Assembly: GCA_003021015.1 (NCBI GenBank)
Contig: PXRK01000038.1
Location: 35,953-99,952 of the forward strand
Direction of reading: 5' to 3'
From: Halobacteriales archaeon QS_4_66_20
GTDB taxonomy: Archaea > Halobacteriota > Halobacteria > Halobacteriales > Haloarculaceae
Length of the DNA: 64,000 nucleotides
Position 1 is the stretch's first letter, and each line of letters starts with the position of its first letter. The notes under the pieces are model-generated. The model made no database searches and had not been told where the DNA came from. It saw only the letters and a program-made list of their open reading frames with translations. Both the position numbers and the translations under genes were made by a program. Below, piece after piece: positions 51,379 to 60,480 of the stretch.

Positions 51379-52406
51379 GCGCGGACAGGCCGGTCCTCGA
51401 GATCGACAACCTGCAGAAGTACTTCACGAAGAAACAGTCGTTTCTCGACACGGTCCTCAGACGCGATCCGGAGCTGGTCCAGGCCGTCGACGGCATCTCG
51501 TTCGACCTGGACGATAACGAGGTCGTCGGCGTGATCGGCGAGAGCGGCTGCGGGAAGACAACGCTGCTGATGACGCTGCTGGGCCTCTACGAGAAGTCGG
51601 GGGGCGACGTCCGGCTCCACGGCAAGAGCTACGACGAGTTCACGAAGACCGAACAACGGGAGTTCTACCGCTCCGTCCAGGTCATCTTCCAGGACCCATT
51701 CGACTCGCTGGACCCGAAAAAGACCGTCGAACAGATCCTGCGCATCCCGCTGAAAGTCCACGACATGGACGACCAGGACCGGCGCATCCGCGAAGCGCTG
51801 GAGATGGCAGAACTCCGGCCGCCCGAGCGGTACCTCGACCAGTACCCCGACAGCCTGAGCGGCGGGGAGAAACAGCGAGTCTCGATCGCGCGGGCGCTCG
51901 TGCTCGAACCCGAGGTGATTCTGGCGGACGAACCGGTGTCGATGCTCGACGTCTCGACGCAGGCGTCGATCCTGAAGCTACTGTCGAACCTCATCCAGGA
52001 GCAGGACGTCTCGATGATCTACATCTCCCACGACCTCTCGACCGTCAGCTACATCTGCGATACGATCAACGTCATGTACCTCGGTCGCATCGTGGAGCGC
52101 GCGCCGACGCTCGAGTTGCTCCAGGACCCCAAACACCCCTATAGCCAGGCGCTGATCAACGCGATCCCGGTCCCGAACCCCCACGCCGACCGCCAGCGGA
52201 CCCAGTTAGAGGGCTCGACGCCCGATCCGATCGGGATCGGAGAGGGGTGTCGGTTCCGCGACCGCTGCCCCGAGCGGATGGACGTCTGCGAGAAGACGCC
52301 CGCGTTCCTCGAAGTCGAACCCGGCCGTCGGACCGCCTGCCACCTCCACTACGACCACGAGGCCTACGAGGAGCGAAAGGAGGTTGTCCCGTCGAAGGAG
52401 CACTAA
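51375..52406 (+). CDS. peptide/nickel-type ABC transporter ATPase, OppF/DppF type
   Basis: A 343-residue partner ATPase: Walker A GESGCGKTT, signature LSGGEKQRVSIARAL, Walker B EVILADEPVSMLD, and the same C-terminal four-cysteine pattern (GCRFRDRCPERMDVC, TACHLH). The ATGA overlap with the upstream ATPase shows coupled translation. Its stop overlaps, tail to tail, the stop of the Bcp gene on the other strand. Confidence 0.92.
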   Translation: MSADRPVLEIDNLQKYFTKKQSFLDTVLRRDPELVQAVDGISFDLDDNEVVGVIGESGCGKTTLLMTLLGLYEKSGGDVRLHGKSYDEFTKTEQREFYRSVQVIFQDPFDSLDPKKTVEQILRIPLKVHDMDDQDRRIREALEMAELRPPERYLDQYPDSLSGGEKQRVSIARALVLEPEVILADEPVSMLDVSTQASILKLLSNLIQEQDVSMIYISHDLSTVSYICDTINVMYLGRIVERAPTLELLQDPKHPYSQALINAIPVPNPHADRQRTQLEGSTPDPIGIGEGCRFRDRCPERMDVCEKTPAFLEVEPGRRTACHLHYDHEAYEERKEVVPSKEH

Positions 52407-52870
52407 CCCCGAAGCTCGTCGATTTTCGCCAGTAGCTCCTCGGCGTGGCCTTCCGGCGTGACGTCCTCGTAGACGGCGCCGATGGTACCGTCGGTGCGGA
52501 CGACGTACGTGTTCCGGAACGGAGACTCCCGCGTCTCGCCGCGGAACTCGACTTCGCCGTAGGAGTCGTAGGCCGCGCCCACCTCGCCGTCCGGGTCTGA
52601 CAGCAGTCTGAACGGGAGGGTCTCCTCCTCGGCGAACTCCGCGAGTTCCTCGACTGGATCGGCGCTGACGCCGACGACGACCGCATCGCGGTCGCGAAAC
52701 GCCGCGTGGTGGTCCCGGAACCCGCGAGCCTCGATCGAACAGCCCCTCGTCTTTGCCTTCGGGTAGAAGTAGAGGACGACGTACTGCCCGTCGAACTCCG
52801 AGAGTGAGACCGTCTCCCCGTGCTGATCCTGCAGTTCGAACGCTGGCGCGCGCTGACCTACCTCAAGCAT
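52403..52870 (-). CDS. bcp: peroxiredoxin, Bcp type (1-Cys form)
   Basis: A 155-residue thioredoxin-fold peroxidase. The peroxidatic Cys lies in FYPKAKTRGCSIEARGFRDH; the family often has a resolving Cys five residues later (GCTTEACGF), but here it is Arg, so this is a 1-Cys type that needs an external thiol. Earlier motif APAFELQDQHGETVSLSEF and the end PEGHAEELLAKIDELRG fit the family. The ATG at 52870 is chosen. It may protect the oxidative enzymes nearby, but Bcp is also a general housekeeping protein. Confidence 0.9.
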   Translation of the reverse strand: MLEVGQRAPAFELQDQHGETVSLSEFDGQYVVLYFYPKAKTRGCSIEARGFRDHHAAFRDRDAVVVGVSADPVEELAEFAEEETLPFRLLSDPDGEVGAAYDSYGEVEFRGETRESPFRNTYVVRTDGTIGAVYEDVTPEGHAEELLAKIDELRG

Positions 52871-53085
52871 AGCCGTCCGTACCCCGCCGCAGCACAAAAG
52901 CGTTCGTCGCCACCCCGCTGGTCGACGGCGATCTCGATCGACGCCGCTGAGGTATCGATCGAGTGGCGACGCGTCGGATCAGGCACATGTCTATAAAATC
53001 TCGCCGGCGATCGCCGCGATCAGCCGATCGGGCCCGGCGCGGCCGCCGTCGTCAGTCGTCTCTTCCCTCGATGCGGTCGGCGTCG

Positions 53086-53484
53086 TCAGGAATCCTCCCG
53101 GTCGACGAGTTCGACGTCCACGGGCGTCGTCGGATACGGTTCATTGCCGACGTTCTTTGTTCGCGGCAGGCGCCCGTCGACGTGGGGCGCACACCGCTCG
53201 TGTGTGTAGACGGTCGTGCCGGTGTGCTCGACCGCGGCCGCCGTCGCGCCGGCGTGATCGATATCCTGGTGTGTCAGCACGATTCCCGTCACGTCCGCCG
53301 GGCGCCAGCCGATCTCCGCCAAGCTGTCGACGAGCTTTTCGAACTCGTCGGGGTAGGTGGTGTCCAGCAGCAGCAGTCCCTGTCGCGTCTCAACCGCCGC
53401 AGGGTGGATCGTGCTCCGATCCCGATTGACGGTGATCGGCTTGACGATCTGCGGCAGCGCGTAGAGGCCGGGTGCGATCTCCAT
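53086..53484 (-). pseudogene. metallo-beta-lactamase-fold hydrolase, C-terminally truncated
   Basis: The 132-residue frame covers the N-terminal half of an MBL hydrolase: MEIAPGLYALPQIVKPITVN, LLLLDTTYPDEFEKL, and the metal motif VLTHQDIDHAGATAA (THxDxDH with Gln in place of the first motif His). It stops after VDVELVDREDS, where complete proteins (about 230-250 residues) continue with the second His and Asp metal ligands. No continuation is apparent in other frames downstream, so it is likely an inactive fragment. Confidence 0.65.
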
Positions 53485-53508
53485 GGCTTCCGGAGGGGCG
53501 CCGACGGC

Positions 53509-54344
53509 TTATAAGGAGTCGACGAGGTCCTCCCAGTAGGGCTCGTCTCCGAACTCCAGAGACAGGTACACTCCGTCCGCGACGTCGCCGTACGCGTCCC
53601 TGATCGTCAACCCGATCGAATCGATCGGTGCCTGGACGGCGATCGCGTCGATCATCTCGTCGGTCACGTGTGCGCTCGCCTCCGCGGGGGGCGCCGACTC
53701 GCTCCCTCGGCGATCCATGGGCGGATCTTCTCCGCGATGTACGACGGCGTGTTCACCCGCGGCGGGCAGATGCCGTCGCAGCGTTCGCCCGCCAGGGTCA
53801 CGTTGCGCTCGTTGATGCCGGCGACGTGGATGTGGATGTCGGGGTCGTCGATCGGGCCCGGGTTGAAGAAGTCCGTCATCAGCGAGAACGAGTAGTACTC
53901 GCCCTCGTAGTCCAGCGCCCCGGAGTCGTTGGTCTGGAACACGTCCGCCCAGATGTGTCGCAGTGATTCGATCACCTCGCGCAACTGGTCGGTCGGCGAG
54001 TGCCAGTCGACGCTGAACCGTCCCTCGTTGTGGGCCCGGACCTGCGTGCCCAGCCCGAGCGCGAAGCGGCCGCCCGAGTACCGCTGGAGATCCCACGCCA
54101 GGTAGGCGAGTACCATCGGGCTCCTGGTGAACGCCGTCGCAATGCGCGTCGAGAGCTGGATCTCCTCGGTGTGTTCTGCGGCCAGTACGAGCGGCAGAAA
54201 CGGATCCCTCCCGATCTCCGAACTCACGAACCCGTCGAACCCCGCATCCTCGGCCGCTCGTGCCCAGGTGCCCACGCCGTCCGAAAGCGCATGATCACCG
54301 GGCGTTCGCCGAACGCCGGTCTCTATCTGCAGTCGATCGGCCAT
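53509..54344 (-). pseudogene. LLM-class F420-dependent oxidoreductase, internal deletion and frameshift
   Basis: The first 215 or so residues are a normal luciferase-like monooxygenase-type protein: LSDGVGTWARAAEDAGFDGF, PMVLAYLAWDLQRYSGGRFALG, VHVAGINERN-type strand and CDGICPPRVNTPSYIAEKI. After WIAEGAS the frame continues as junk (RRPPRRRAHT, stop). The genuine C-terminal end (EASAHVTDEMIDAIAVQAPI ... EPYWEDLVDSL) is in another frame downstream. About 50 codons between them are missing. The complete family is about 330 residues. Confidence 0.82.
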
Positions 54345-54449
54345 CGTGAATCGCCGATTCGGGGCACTGCTATTTAGTTCACCCCGTATTCGCCCCTAGC
54401 GGCCGAAAACGACCGCGTCCACCACGAATTGTGGGCCGATCGGACGTGG

Positions 54450-54457
54450 TTTAAATA
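54450..54457 (+). promoter_or_regulatory. TATA box of the solute-binding protein gene
   Basis: TTTAAATA lies about 40 bp before the ATG at 54494, giving a predicted start near 54480 and a short leader without a clear ribosome-binding site. Confidence 0.55.
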
Positions 54458-54493
54458 GGTTGTCCCGAAGCCTTATGACGGCATATTTCGACC

Positions 54494-56359
54494 ATGGTAG
54501 TAGAGATGCCAGACGATACCAGCCCGCTAAGCCGACGGAGAGTCCTGCAGACGCTGGCAGGAACGGCTGCCGCAGGGAGTCTCGCCGGGTGTAGCGGCGA
54601 CGACGACGATGACGGCGGCAACGGTAACGGGAACGGCAATGGCAATGGAAACGGCAACGGCAACGGGAACGGAAACGACAACGGCAATGGCAACGGGAAC
54701 GGTGGATCGCTCGGGGAGCGCGTCCCCCCGATCATCATCCAGTTCATCCCCGGGTTCGGCCCGTGGGACGACGCGACAGAAATTATCGTCCGCGACCTGG
54801 GGGACGCACTGGACCACGACATCCAGGCGGAGCCAGTCGAGATCGCCAAGTTCCTCGAGTCACAGCAGACCGACGACCGGTCGTACCACCTTTCGACGTG
54901 GGCGTGGGACAGCCAGCCGACCAGCTTCGACCCGGGACGGGTGCTGCGGAACTTCGGAATCGACAACGCAGGCGCCAAGCAGGCCCCTAACTGGGGCAAC
55001 TACGCCAACTGCGAGTTCTCGAAGCTCGTCGTCCAGCAGCTGACGACCGGTGACGAGGACGAGCGGCTGGAGCAGCTCCACGAGGCCCAGCGGATCTACA
55101 GCGAGGACAGGGTAGAGTTCTCGGTCACCTCAAACGACGCCTTCGGGGCTGCTCGCTCGGACATGGTAGACCTCAACTCGCTGGGCCTGGGCGGGATCAC
55201 CCTGTTCAACCCGACGTTCCTCATCGACTCGACGCCGACCAGCGGCGACCGGTTCGTGTTCGGCACCACCAGAACGCCGGCCGACCGGATAAACCACCTG
55301 GCGATGGAGTCGACTGCGTCGAACTACCTCTGGAACACGCTCGTCCACTCGCCGCTGTTCCGGTTCGACGAGAATCGGGAGCGCCAGCCCGGACTGGCTG
55401 CCGACTACAGCGTGAGCGACGATGGGACCGAGTTCACGTTCGAACTGGTAGAGGGCGCGCAGTTCCATAACGGCGATCCCATCACCGCCGAAGACGTGGC
55501 GTTCACGTTCCAGTTCATCGAGGATCAGGAGGTCTCAGTCGCGACCTCGTACCCCATCGAGGAGACCGAAGCGGTGGATGACAGAACCGCCGTGGTTCGG
55601 ATGAGTGAACCGGCGCCCCTGTTTCTCAGTCAGCACGTCGGCATCTGGGGCATTCTCCACAAGGAGACGTGGGAGGGGGTCGACAGCGTTGGCGAGTTCA
55701 ACCTGGACGACGTCGTCGGCTCCGGCCCGTTCGAACTCGCCGACTTCACCGCACAGCAGTCGATGGTGCTCGAACCGCATCCGGAGGGCCACCCGCGCCA
55801 CGACCCTGACCACGAGATCGTCGTGTTCCAGTACGCCGACAACGAGACGATGACCCGCGCGCTCCGGGAGAATGAGAACCAGATCGTCGAGAACATCACT
55901 GGCGCCGACCTCGCCAGGCTGGAAGACCAGATGGGCGACACGCTCGAGAGCAACGTGAGCGAAGGGATCGGCGCCTGGAAGGTCATCGGCGCGTACTCGC
56001 GGCCGCCGATTTACATGAACGCGTTCATGGACGCCGTGGGGATGTCGATCAACCGCCGGGAGATCAACGCTGTCTCCTTCGATGGACGGAGCGAGGAGAT
56101 CATGCACAGCGGGAACTTCCTGACGCGGCACCCGTTTTCGCCGCCCGAGGAGGACCTGCACTTCTACACGACCGATCCCACGGGCGACGCTGAGGGCGCC
56201 CGGGCGCGGCTGGAGGACGCAGGCTGGGGCTGGGACGACGACGGCAACCTGCGGTACCCCGGCGATGTCGATCCGGAACCGCTCTGGCCCGCGGGAGAGA
56301 CGCCGAGCCCGGATGAGTTCCCCTGCCTCTCCGAGGACGGCGAAGTCATCCTCGACTGA
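54494..56359 (+). CDS. family 5 solute-binding lipoprotein (peptide/nickel ABC type) with lobes in permuted order
   Basis: A 621-residue secreted lipoprotein: Tat signal SRRRVLQT, lipobox AGC with Cys33, an acidic and Gly-Asn linker (34-71). Residues about 78-250 resemble the C-terminal lobe of usual family 5 proteins (IIIQFIPGFGPWDDATEIIV, YHLSTWAWDSQPTSFDPGR, NYANCEFSKLVVQQL, EDERLEQLHEAQRIYSED). Residues about 250-610 resemble the N-terminal and middle parts (NTLVHSPLFRFDENRERQPG, FHNGDPITAEDVAFTFQF, VVGSGPFELADF), ending at ARLEDAGWGWDDDGNLRYPG, where normal proteins would continue into the C-lobe. This is a circular permutation of the usual order. It likely feeds the permeases at 57420-59362 and the ATPases at 50350-52406. 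Confidence 0.88.
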   Translation: MVVEMPDDTSPLSRRRVLQTLAGTAAAGSLAGCSGDDDDDGGNGNGNGNGNGNGNGNGNGNDNGNGNGNGGSLGERVPPIIIQFIPGFGPWDDATEIIVRDLGDALDHDIQAEPVEIAKFLESQQTDDRSYHLSTWAWDSQPTSFDPGRVLRNFGIDNAGAKQAPNWGNYANCEFSKLVVQQLTTGDEDERLEQLHEAQRIYSEDRVEFSVTSNDAFGAARSDMVDLNSLGLGGITLFNPTFLIDSTPTSGDRFVFGTTRTPADRINHLAMESTASNYLWNTLVHSPLFRFDENRERQPGLAADYSVSDDGTEFTFELVEGAQFHNGDPITAEDVAFTFQFIEDQEVSVATSYPIEETEAVDDRTAVVRMSEPAPLFLSQHVGIWGILHKETWEGVDSVGEFNLDDVVGSGPFELADFTAQQSMVLEPHPEGHPRHDPDHEIVVFQYADNETMTRALRENENQIVENITGADLARLEDQMGDTLESNVSEGIGAWKVIGAYSRPPIYMNAFMDAVGMSINRREINAVSFDGRSEEIMHSGNFLTRHPFSPPEEDLHFYTTDPTGDAEGARARLEDAGWGWDDDGNLRYPGDVDPEPLWPAGETPSPDEFPCLSEDGEVILD

Positions 56360-56433
56360 TAGTGTTGTGACTCTGTACCGCCGGGTATTCGTCAGACCCT
56401 AGTTTCGAGCCGTAAACCGCCGCTACTGCGATG
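56359..56433. repeat. truncated type B element after the binding-protein stop codon
   Basis: TGATAGTGTTGTGACTCTGT starts with the stop codon and follows the B element for about 75 bp (TACCGCCGGGTATTCGTCAG ... CGCTACTGCGATG). Three bases of the arm and the right end are missing. Confidence 0.8.
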
Positions 56434-56562
56434 ACCGGACGTCACGTGTCGGACACGGTTCGGCCGACGGACCGCTGTCGGTTCCGCGTTTTTACCGCCG
56501 GAAGGCGACCCCGGCGACGCGGGACGCGACATATTTAACGGAGTTACCGGTGAAGGTGGGGT

Positions 56563-57375
56563 ATGTCAGTGTTCGACGACCCACTCGACCCGGAAGCGGC
56601 GGAACTGAAAGCGACGTTCCAGGAGCGGCGGAACTTCTGGCACCCGGCGTTCGAGGCGCTACTCCACCTCGACCGGGAGTTTTTCGAGAAGTACCTCGCC
56701 CTCTCGACGCACGCCTGGGAGAACGGCTCGCTCGACCCGAAAGTCACGGAGCTGGTGTACGTCGCCATCTACAGTTCGCCGGGGACCCACATCTCGGAGG
56801 CTGACGCCCGTCGACACGTCGGGAACGCCCTCGATCAGGGCGCGACTGTCTCCGAAGTGCTCACCGTCCTGGAAATTCTTTCGACGGCGGGGATCCACTC
56901 GGTGCTGAAAGGGGTCCCCATCCTCGCGGAGGAGGGTGGTATCCCGGAACCCGATTCCGACGCCGAACGAGACGCCCAGGAGCGTGCCAGGGCGAACTTC
57001 GAGGAGAAGCGGGGTTACTGGGACGACGGCCTCTGGGCTGACCTGCTGGCGATCGATCACCAGTTCCTGCAGCACTACACCGACTACTCGGCGCACGTCG
57101 CCCACTACTCTGGCGCTGACGCCGACGACACCGACGACCTCGATCCGCTGGTGAAAGAGTTCATCTACATCGCCCTGGACGCGTCGCTGCCGGCGTTCTA
57201 TCTCGGCGGGCTCCGGGCCCACATCGAGAACGCGCTCGAGTACGGTGCGTCGCACGGCGAGATTCTGGAGGTGCTGGAGGTGACCAGCGAACTCGGGAGC
57301 AGATCGCTCACGAGCGGCGTTCCCATCCTCGTTGAGGAAGCCGAGGAGCGCGGCCTCCTAGGTGGCGGGGACTGA
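56563..57375 (+). CDS. tandem carboxymuconolactone decarboxylase (AhpD-like) family protein
   Basis: A 270-residue protein with two AhpD/CMD folds, about 45-125 (LDPKVTELVYVAIYSSPGTHISEADARRH ... GATVSEVLTVLEI) and 175-260 (LDPLVKEFIYIALDASLPAFY ... GASHGEILEVLEV). The CxxC of redox-active AhpD is absent (YSSPGTH and DASLPAF), so a peroxidase role is unlikely; decarboxylation, lactone hydrolysis or binding are possible. TATA-like ATATTTAACG (56531-56540) is 28 bp before the ATG. It lies inside the split ABC transporter locus and is flanked by two truncated B elements in inverted orientation. Confidence 0.8.
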   Translation: MSVFDDPLDPEAAELKATFQERRNFWHPAFEALLHLDREFFEKYLALSTHAWENGSLDPKVTELVYVAIYSSPGTHISEADARRHVGNALDQGATVSEVLTVLEILSTAGIHSVLKGVPILAEEGGIPEPDSDAERDAQERARANFEEKRGYWDDGLWADLLAIDHQFLQHYTDYSAHVAHYSGADADDTDDLDPLVKEFIYIALDASLPAFYLGGLRAHIENALEYGASHGEILEVLEVTSELGSRSLTSGVPILVEEAEERGLLGGGD

Positions 57376-57377
57376 TC

Positions 57378-57420
57378 GTCTGGCGAATACCCGGCGGTAC
57401 AGAGTCACAACAATCACGAT
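57378..57420. repeat. truncated type B element ending in the permease stop codon
   Basis: GTCTGGCGAATACCCGGCGG through TCACAACAATCACGAT matches the left 43 bp of the B family in reverse orientation. The last T is the first base of TCA, the complement of the permease stop at 57420-57422. Confidence 0.8.
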
Positions 57421-58409
57421 CACTCGTCGACGGCGACGCGGGGGTCGACGATCCCATAGATGATGTCGATGAGGAAGTTGCCGATGATCACCATCGCCGC
57501 GACGAGGAAGAAGATGAACTGCACGGTCGGGAAGTCGCGCTGGAGGACCGCCTCGACGAGTTCCCGGCCGATCCCCGGCCAGTTGAACACGACCTCCAGC
57601 AACACCAAGCCGCCGACTGCGCGGGTCATCGAGATCGGGTACAGCGTGATCACCGGGAGGCTCGCGTGGCGCGCGATGTGGAGTTTCCGGCGGATGCTCG
57701 GGATGCCCGTGATCCGCTGGTAGTAGACGAAGTCCTGGTTCAGCACCTCGACGACGCTCGTCCGCATTATGAGCGTCGGGAAGTTGGCGTACCGGATCGC
57801 GATAGTGAGAAACGGAAGCATGTAGTGCAACGCGAAGTCCTTCGAGACGTACATTCGCCACCAGGCGTCCTCGGAGAACCGATCGACGGCGATCGGCGAC
57901 AGCATCCCTGAGGAGGGAAGCCAGCCGAGCCATCCCGAGAACACGACGATCAGCACCATCCCGAGGAAGAAGATCGGGACGGTCCCGATGAAGACGGTCC
58001 CGATGATCCCGAACCGCTCCAGTCGGGTGTTCCGGTTCGTGCCGAAGATCGTCCCCATCACACCGCCGATGAGGTACCCGACGGTGATCGCGGGGGCGAT
58101 GAGAATGAAGGAGTTGAACAGCGGCATCTTGACGGTGTCCCAGACGGGTTGGCGCGTCCGCAGCGAGACGCCAACGTCGCCCGTCGCGAAGTTCGCCATG
58201 TAGTTGGCGTACTGGACGTACACCGGGTCGGTCAGCCCCCACTTCTCCTGGAACTGTTCGACAGCCTCCTCGGAGGCGCCCTGGAACAGCATGATGTCGG
58301 CGAAGTCGCCGGGCATCAGCCGAAAGAAAAAAAACAGGAACGTCAAGATGGCCCACAGCATGACGACGGTCTGCACGGTCCGGGAGGCGAAGTACCGGAG
58401 ACGCGTCAT
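57420..58409 (-). CDS. peptide/nickel-type ABC transporter permease, DppB type
   Basis: A 329-residue permease with six spans: MTRLRYFASRTVQTVVMLWA at the start, FFFRLMPGDFADIM, and the coupling region RTSVVEVLNQDFVYYQRITGIPSIRRKLHIARHA with the family EAA-like loop. The C-terminus EVVFNWPGIGRELVEAVLQRDFP is diagnostic of the DppB group. It is transcribed away from the binding-protein and ATPase genes, 2 bp after the second permease gene. Confidence 0.92.
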   Translation of the reverse strand: MTRLRYFASRTVQTVVMLWAILTFLFFFFRLMPGDFADIMLFQGASEEAVEQFQEKWGLTDPVYVQYANYMANFATGDVGVSLRTRQPVWDTVKMPLFNSFILIAPAITVGYLIGGVMGTIFGTNRNTRLERFGIIGTVFIGTVPIFFLGMVLIVVFSGWLGWLPSSGMLSPIAVDRFSEDAWWRMYVSKDFALHYMLPFLTIAIRYANFPTLIMRTSVVEVLNQDFVYYQRITGIPSIRRKLHIARHASLPVITLYPISMTRAVGGLVLLEVVFNWPGIGRELVEAVLQRDFPTVQFIFFLVAAMVIIGNFLIDIIYGIVDPRVAVDE

Positions 58410-58411
58410 CC

Positions 58412-59362
58412 TCAGACACCTCCCGCGATGTCGCTGTCGTCCAGCTCACCGCTCGTGATCTCCTCGAACTTCCGGCCGAACATGAACGCCGAGAGGACGG
58501 TCAGCGAGATCATCAGCCCCGGTGGGATCGACCACCACCACGCGATTTCGGCGTACCCGGCGTCGTAGACGTTCCGGAGCATGACCCCCCAGGACGGCGT
58601 GAACGGGTCCGAGACACCGATGAACGCCAGTCCCGCCTGCACGAGGATCGAGTAGCCGATCCCGAGGGCGAAAAACAACGTCATCATCGGAGCGATGTTC
58701 GGAAGGATGTGCACCCGGATCAGCGTCCGTTGTTTCATCCCCGTCGCTCTCGCCGCCAGGATGAACGGCCGCTCTTTGATCTGCAGTACCTGCGCGCGCA
58801 ACACCCGCGCGGAGGCACGCCAGAGGATCAATCCCATCGCTACCACCGTCGTCAGGAGTCCGAACCCCATGAACGCCAGCAGGACGATCGCGAACGGGAT
58901 GAGCGGGACCCCGTACACGAAGTCGGTCATCCGCATGAGCGCCTCGTCGACCTTGCCACCGACGAACCCTGAGGTCACCCCGACGACTGTTCCGAGCGTG
59001 ATGATCATCGCTCCGCCGAGGAAGCCGGTGATTACCGTCGGTCGCGCACCGACCAGCAGTCGCGACAGGACGTCGTGGCCCGAACTCGTCGTGCCGAGCA
59101 GATGAGCCGCCGAGGGCCCTTCCGCCCGCAGAAGCGACCCGTCGTCGGCGTACTGCGGCTCGTTGTACTGGTAGGGGGCGAGCATCGGCCCGAGCACGCC
59201 CATCAGTATGACTACGAGCAGAATGGTAGCGTAGAATAGCAACTCCCTGTCGCTCCGTACGACGTTCGCTATTCGTCCGACGCGGCGCAGTCCGTTCGCA
59301 CCTGCCGTCGCTATTTCTCGGAGATACGTGGTCGAGACGTTCCGGAGACGATTCAGTGACAC
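58412..59362 (-). CDS. peptide/nickel-type ABC transporter permease, DppC type
   Basis: A 316-residue permease with an N-terminal tail and six spans. HLLGTTSSGHDVLSRLLVGARPT is the DppC family signature, and LQIKERPFILAARATGMKQRTLIRVHILPN is the ATPase-coupling loop. GLAFIGVSDPFTPSWGVMLRNVYDAG closes the fold. It is the first gene of the leftward two-gene permease operon. Confidence 0.92.
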   Translation of the reverse strand: MSLNRLRNVSTTYLREIATAGANGLRRVGRIANVVRSDRELLFYATILLVVILMGVLGPMLAPYQYNEPQYADDGSLLRAEGPSAAHLLGTTSSGHDVLSRLLVGARPTVITGFLGGAMIITLGTVVGVTSGFVGGKVDEALMRMTDFVYGVPLIPFAIVLLAFMGFGLLTTVVAMGLILWRASARVLRAQVLQIKERPFILAARATGMKQRTLIRVHILPNIAPMMTLFFALGIGYSILVQAGLAFIGVSDPFTPSWGVMLRNVYDAGYAEIAWWWSIPPGLMISLTVLSAFMFGRKFEEITSGELDDSDIAGGV

Positions 59363-59693
59363 GTGACCCTTTTCAGTGTGTATCGTTCTCTGTGTGCGGT
59401 TCGTGACCGGTGCTGTTCTCGGTTAGTCCGTTCGATCCGCGCTTGACCCGGCGAGTCGATCCGCGGCCAGACTCGAACGCCTCCACCCGCGAACGGGTGT
59501 GAGGTCGGCGTTCGCCATGCACACGACTCCTTTAACCAGGGTTCAATTAAGTGTACCGGTGGTCAGCGTCCCATCCATTGTCGCTGGTCAGCACGGAGCT
59601 GTTCGACGTTTCCCGTCCGTGACAAAAGGTATTTATCGACACCTAGTGACCTACCGCTAGGATCGGATTCCGTCCCGACTCCAGTGTACAAGT
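59363..59693. other. 331-bp divergent promoter region, no gene seen
   Basis: It separates the leftward permease operon and the rightward bicupin gene. AT-rich patches TTTAACCAGGGTTCAATTAA (59531-59550) and GGTATTTATCG (59628-59638) could be the two promoters. CCTAG-N10-CTAGG (59642-59661) covers the predicted transcription start of the bicupin gene and might be an operator. No reading frame is convincing. Confidence 0.5.
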
Positions 59694-60449
59694 ATGCCAC
59701 GCGAACACGTCGAATACATCCACCACTCCTCGCTGCCCTGGGAGCCGTCCGCGGTCGCGGGGCTGCCTGAGGGAACCGAGGAGAAAGTACTGAGCGAAGA
59801 CACGGAGACCGGCGCATCGACCCGCATACTCTCGATGACCGGCGAGCGCCGCCAGCCAGTGCGGGACCCGCTCGCCTGGGACGCCCCCGTCGAGATACTC
59901 GTCCTTGACGGCGAACTGTGGCTCGGCAGCGAGGTTCTCAAACGCTTCGACTACGCGTACGTTCCCGCGGGGGCGTCGTTCGCCCGCTTCGGCGCGCCCG
60001 CTGGGGCGAAATTGCTGTTCATGCCCGACGCCGAACTGTCAGTGACGGAGCCGGACGAGTCCGTCGAGGCGGAGGTCAAACGCACCGGTGAGATGGAGTG
60101 GGAGAACGTCGCGGAGCACTCCACCAGCGGCGACCTGTGGGACATCGTCGGCGCCGGCATCAAGGTGCTCCACGAGGACGAGGAGACCGGTGAGCGATCC
60201 TGGCTGCTCGCGTCGCTCCCCCAGCGCGACGGATTCGGTGTCGAGGAACACCCCGTCGTGGAGGAGGCTTACCAACTGCTGGGTGCGATCGAGGGTGATC
60301 GGGGCACCTTCGACGAGGGCAGCTACTTCTGGCGACCGCCACACATCCCACACGGCCCGTTCAGCAACGAGATCGGCGGCATGACGTTCTTCCGGTGCAT
60401 CGGCGGCCCGCTCGACACCGATTACCTCGTCACCGCGGACGAACTGTAG
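59694..60449 (+). CDS. bicupin protein (DUF4437-like)
   Basis: A 251-residue protein with two cupin halves. The first (about 30-110) has PVEILVLDGELWLGSEVLKR followed by FDYAYVPAGASFARFGAPAGAKLLF; the second (about 150-240) has YQLLGAIEGDRGTFDEGSYFWRPPHIPHGPFSNE. Metal ligands of standard cupins appear only in the second half (PPHIPHGPF). It resembles DUF4437 proteins of unknown function, sometimes near anthranilate or organic-acid catabolism genes. Regulation from the divergent region is likely. Confidence 0.78.
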   Translation: MPREHVEYIHHSSLPWEPSAVAGLPEGTEEKVLSEDTETGASTRILSMTGERRQPVRDPLAWDAPVEILVLDGELWLGSEVLKRFDYAYVPAGASFARFGAPAGAKLLFMPDAELSVTEPDESVEAEVKRTGEMEWENVAEHSTSGDLWDIVGAGIKVLHEDEETGERSWLLASLPQRDGFGVEEHPVVEEAYQLLGAIEGDRGTFDEGSYFWRPPHIPHGPFSNEIGGMTFFRCIGGPLDTDYLVTADEL

Positions 60450-60480
60450 CCCGTGGCGGCAGACCGCCGCGCTCGACCCG

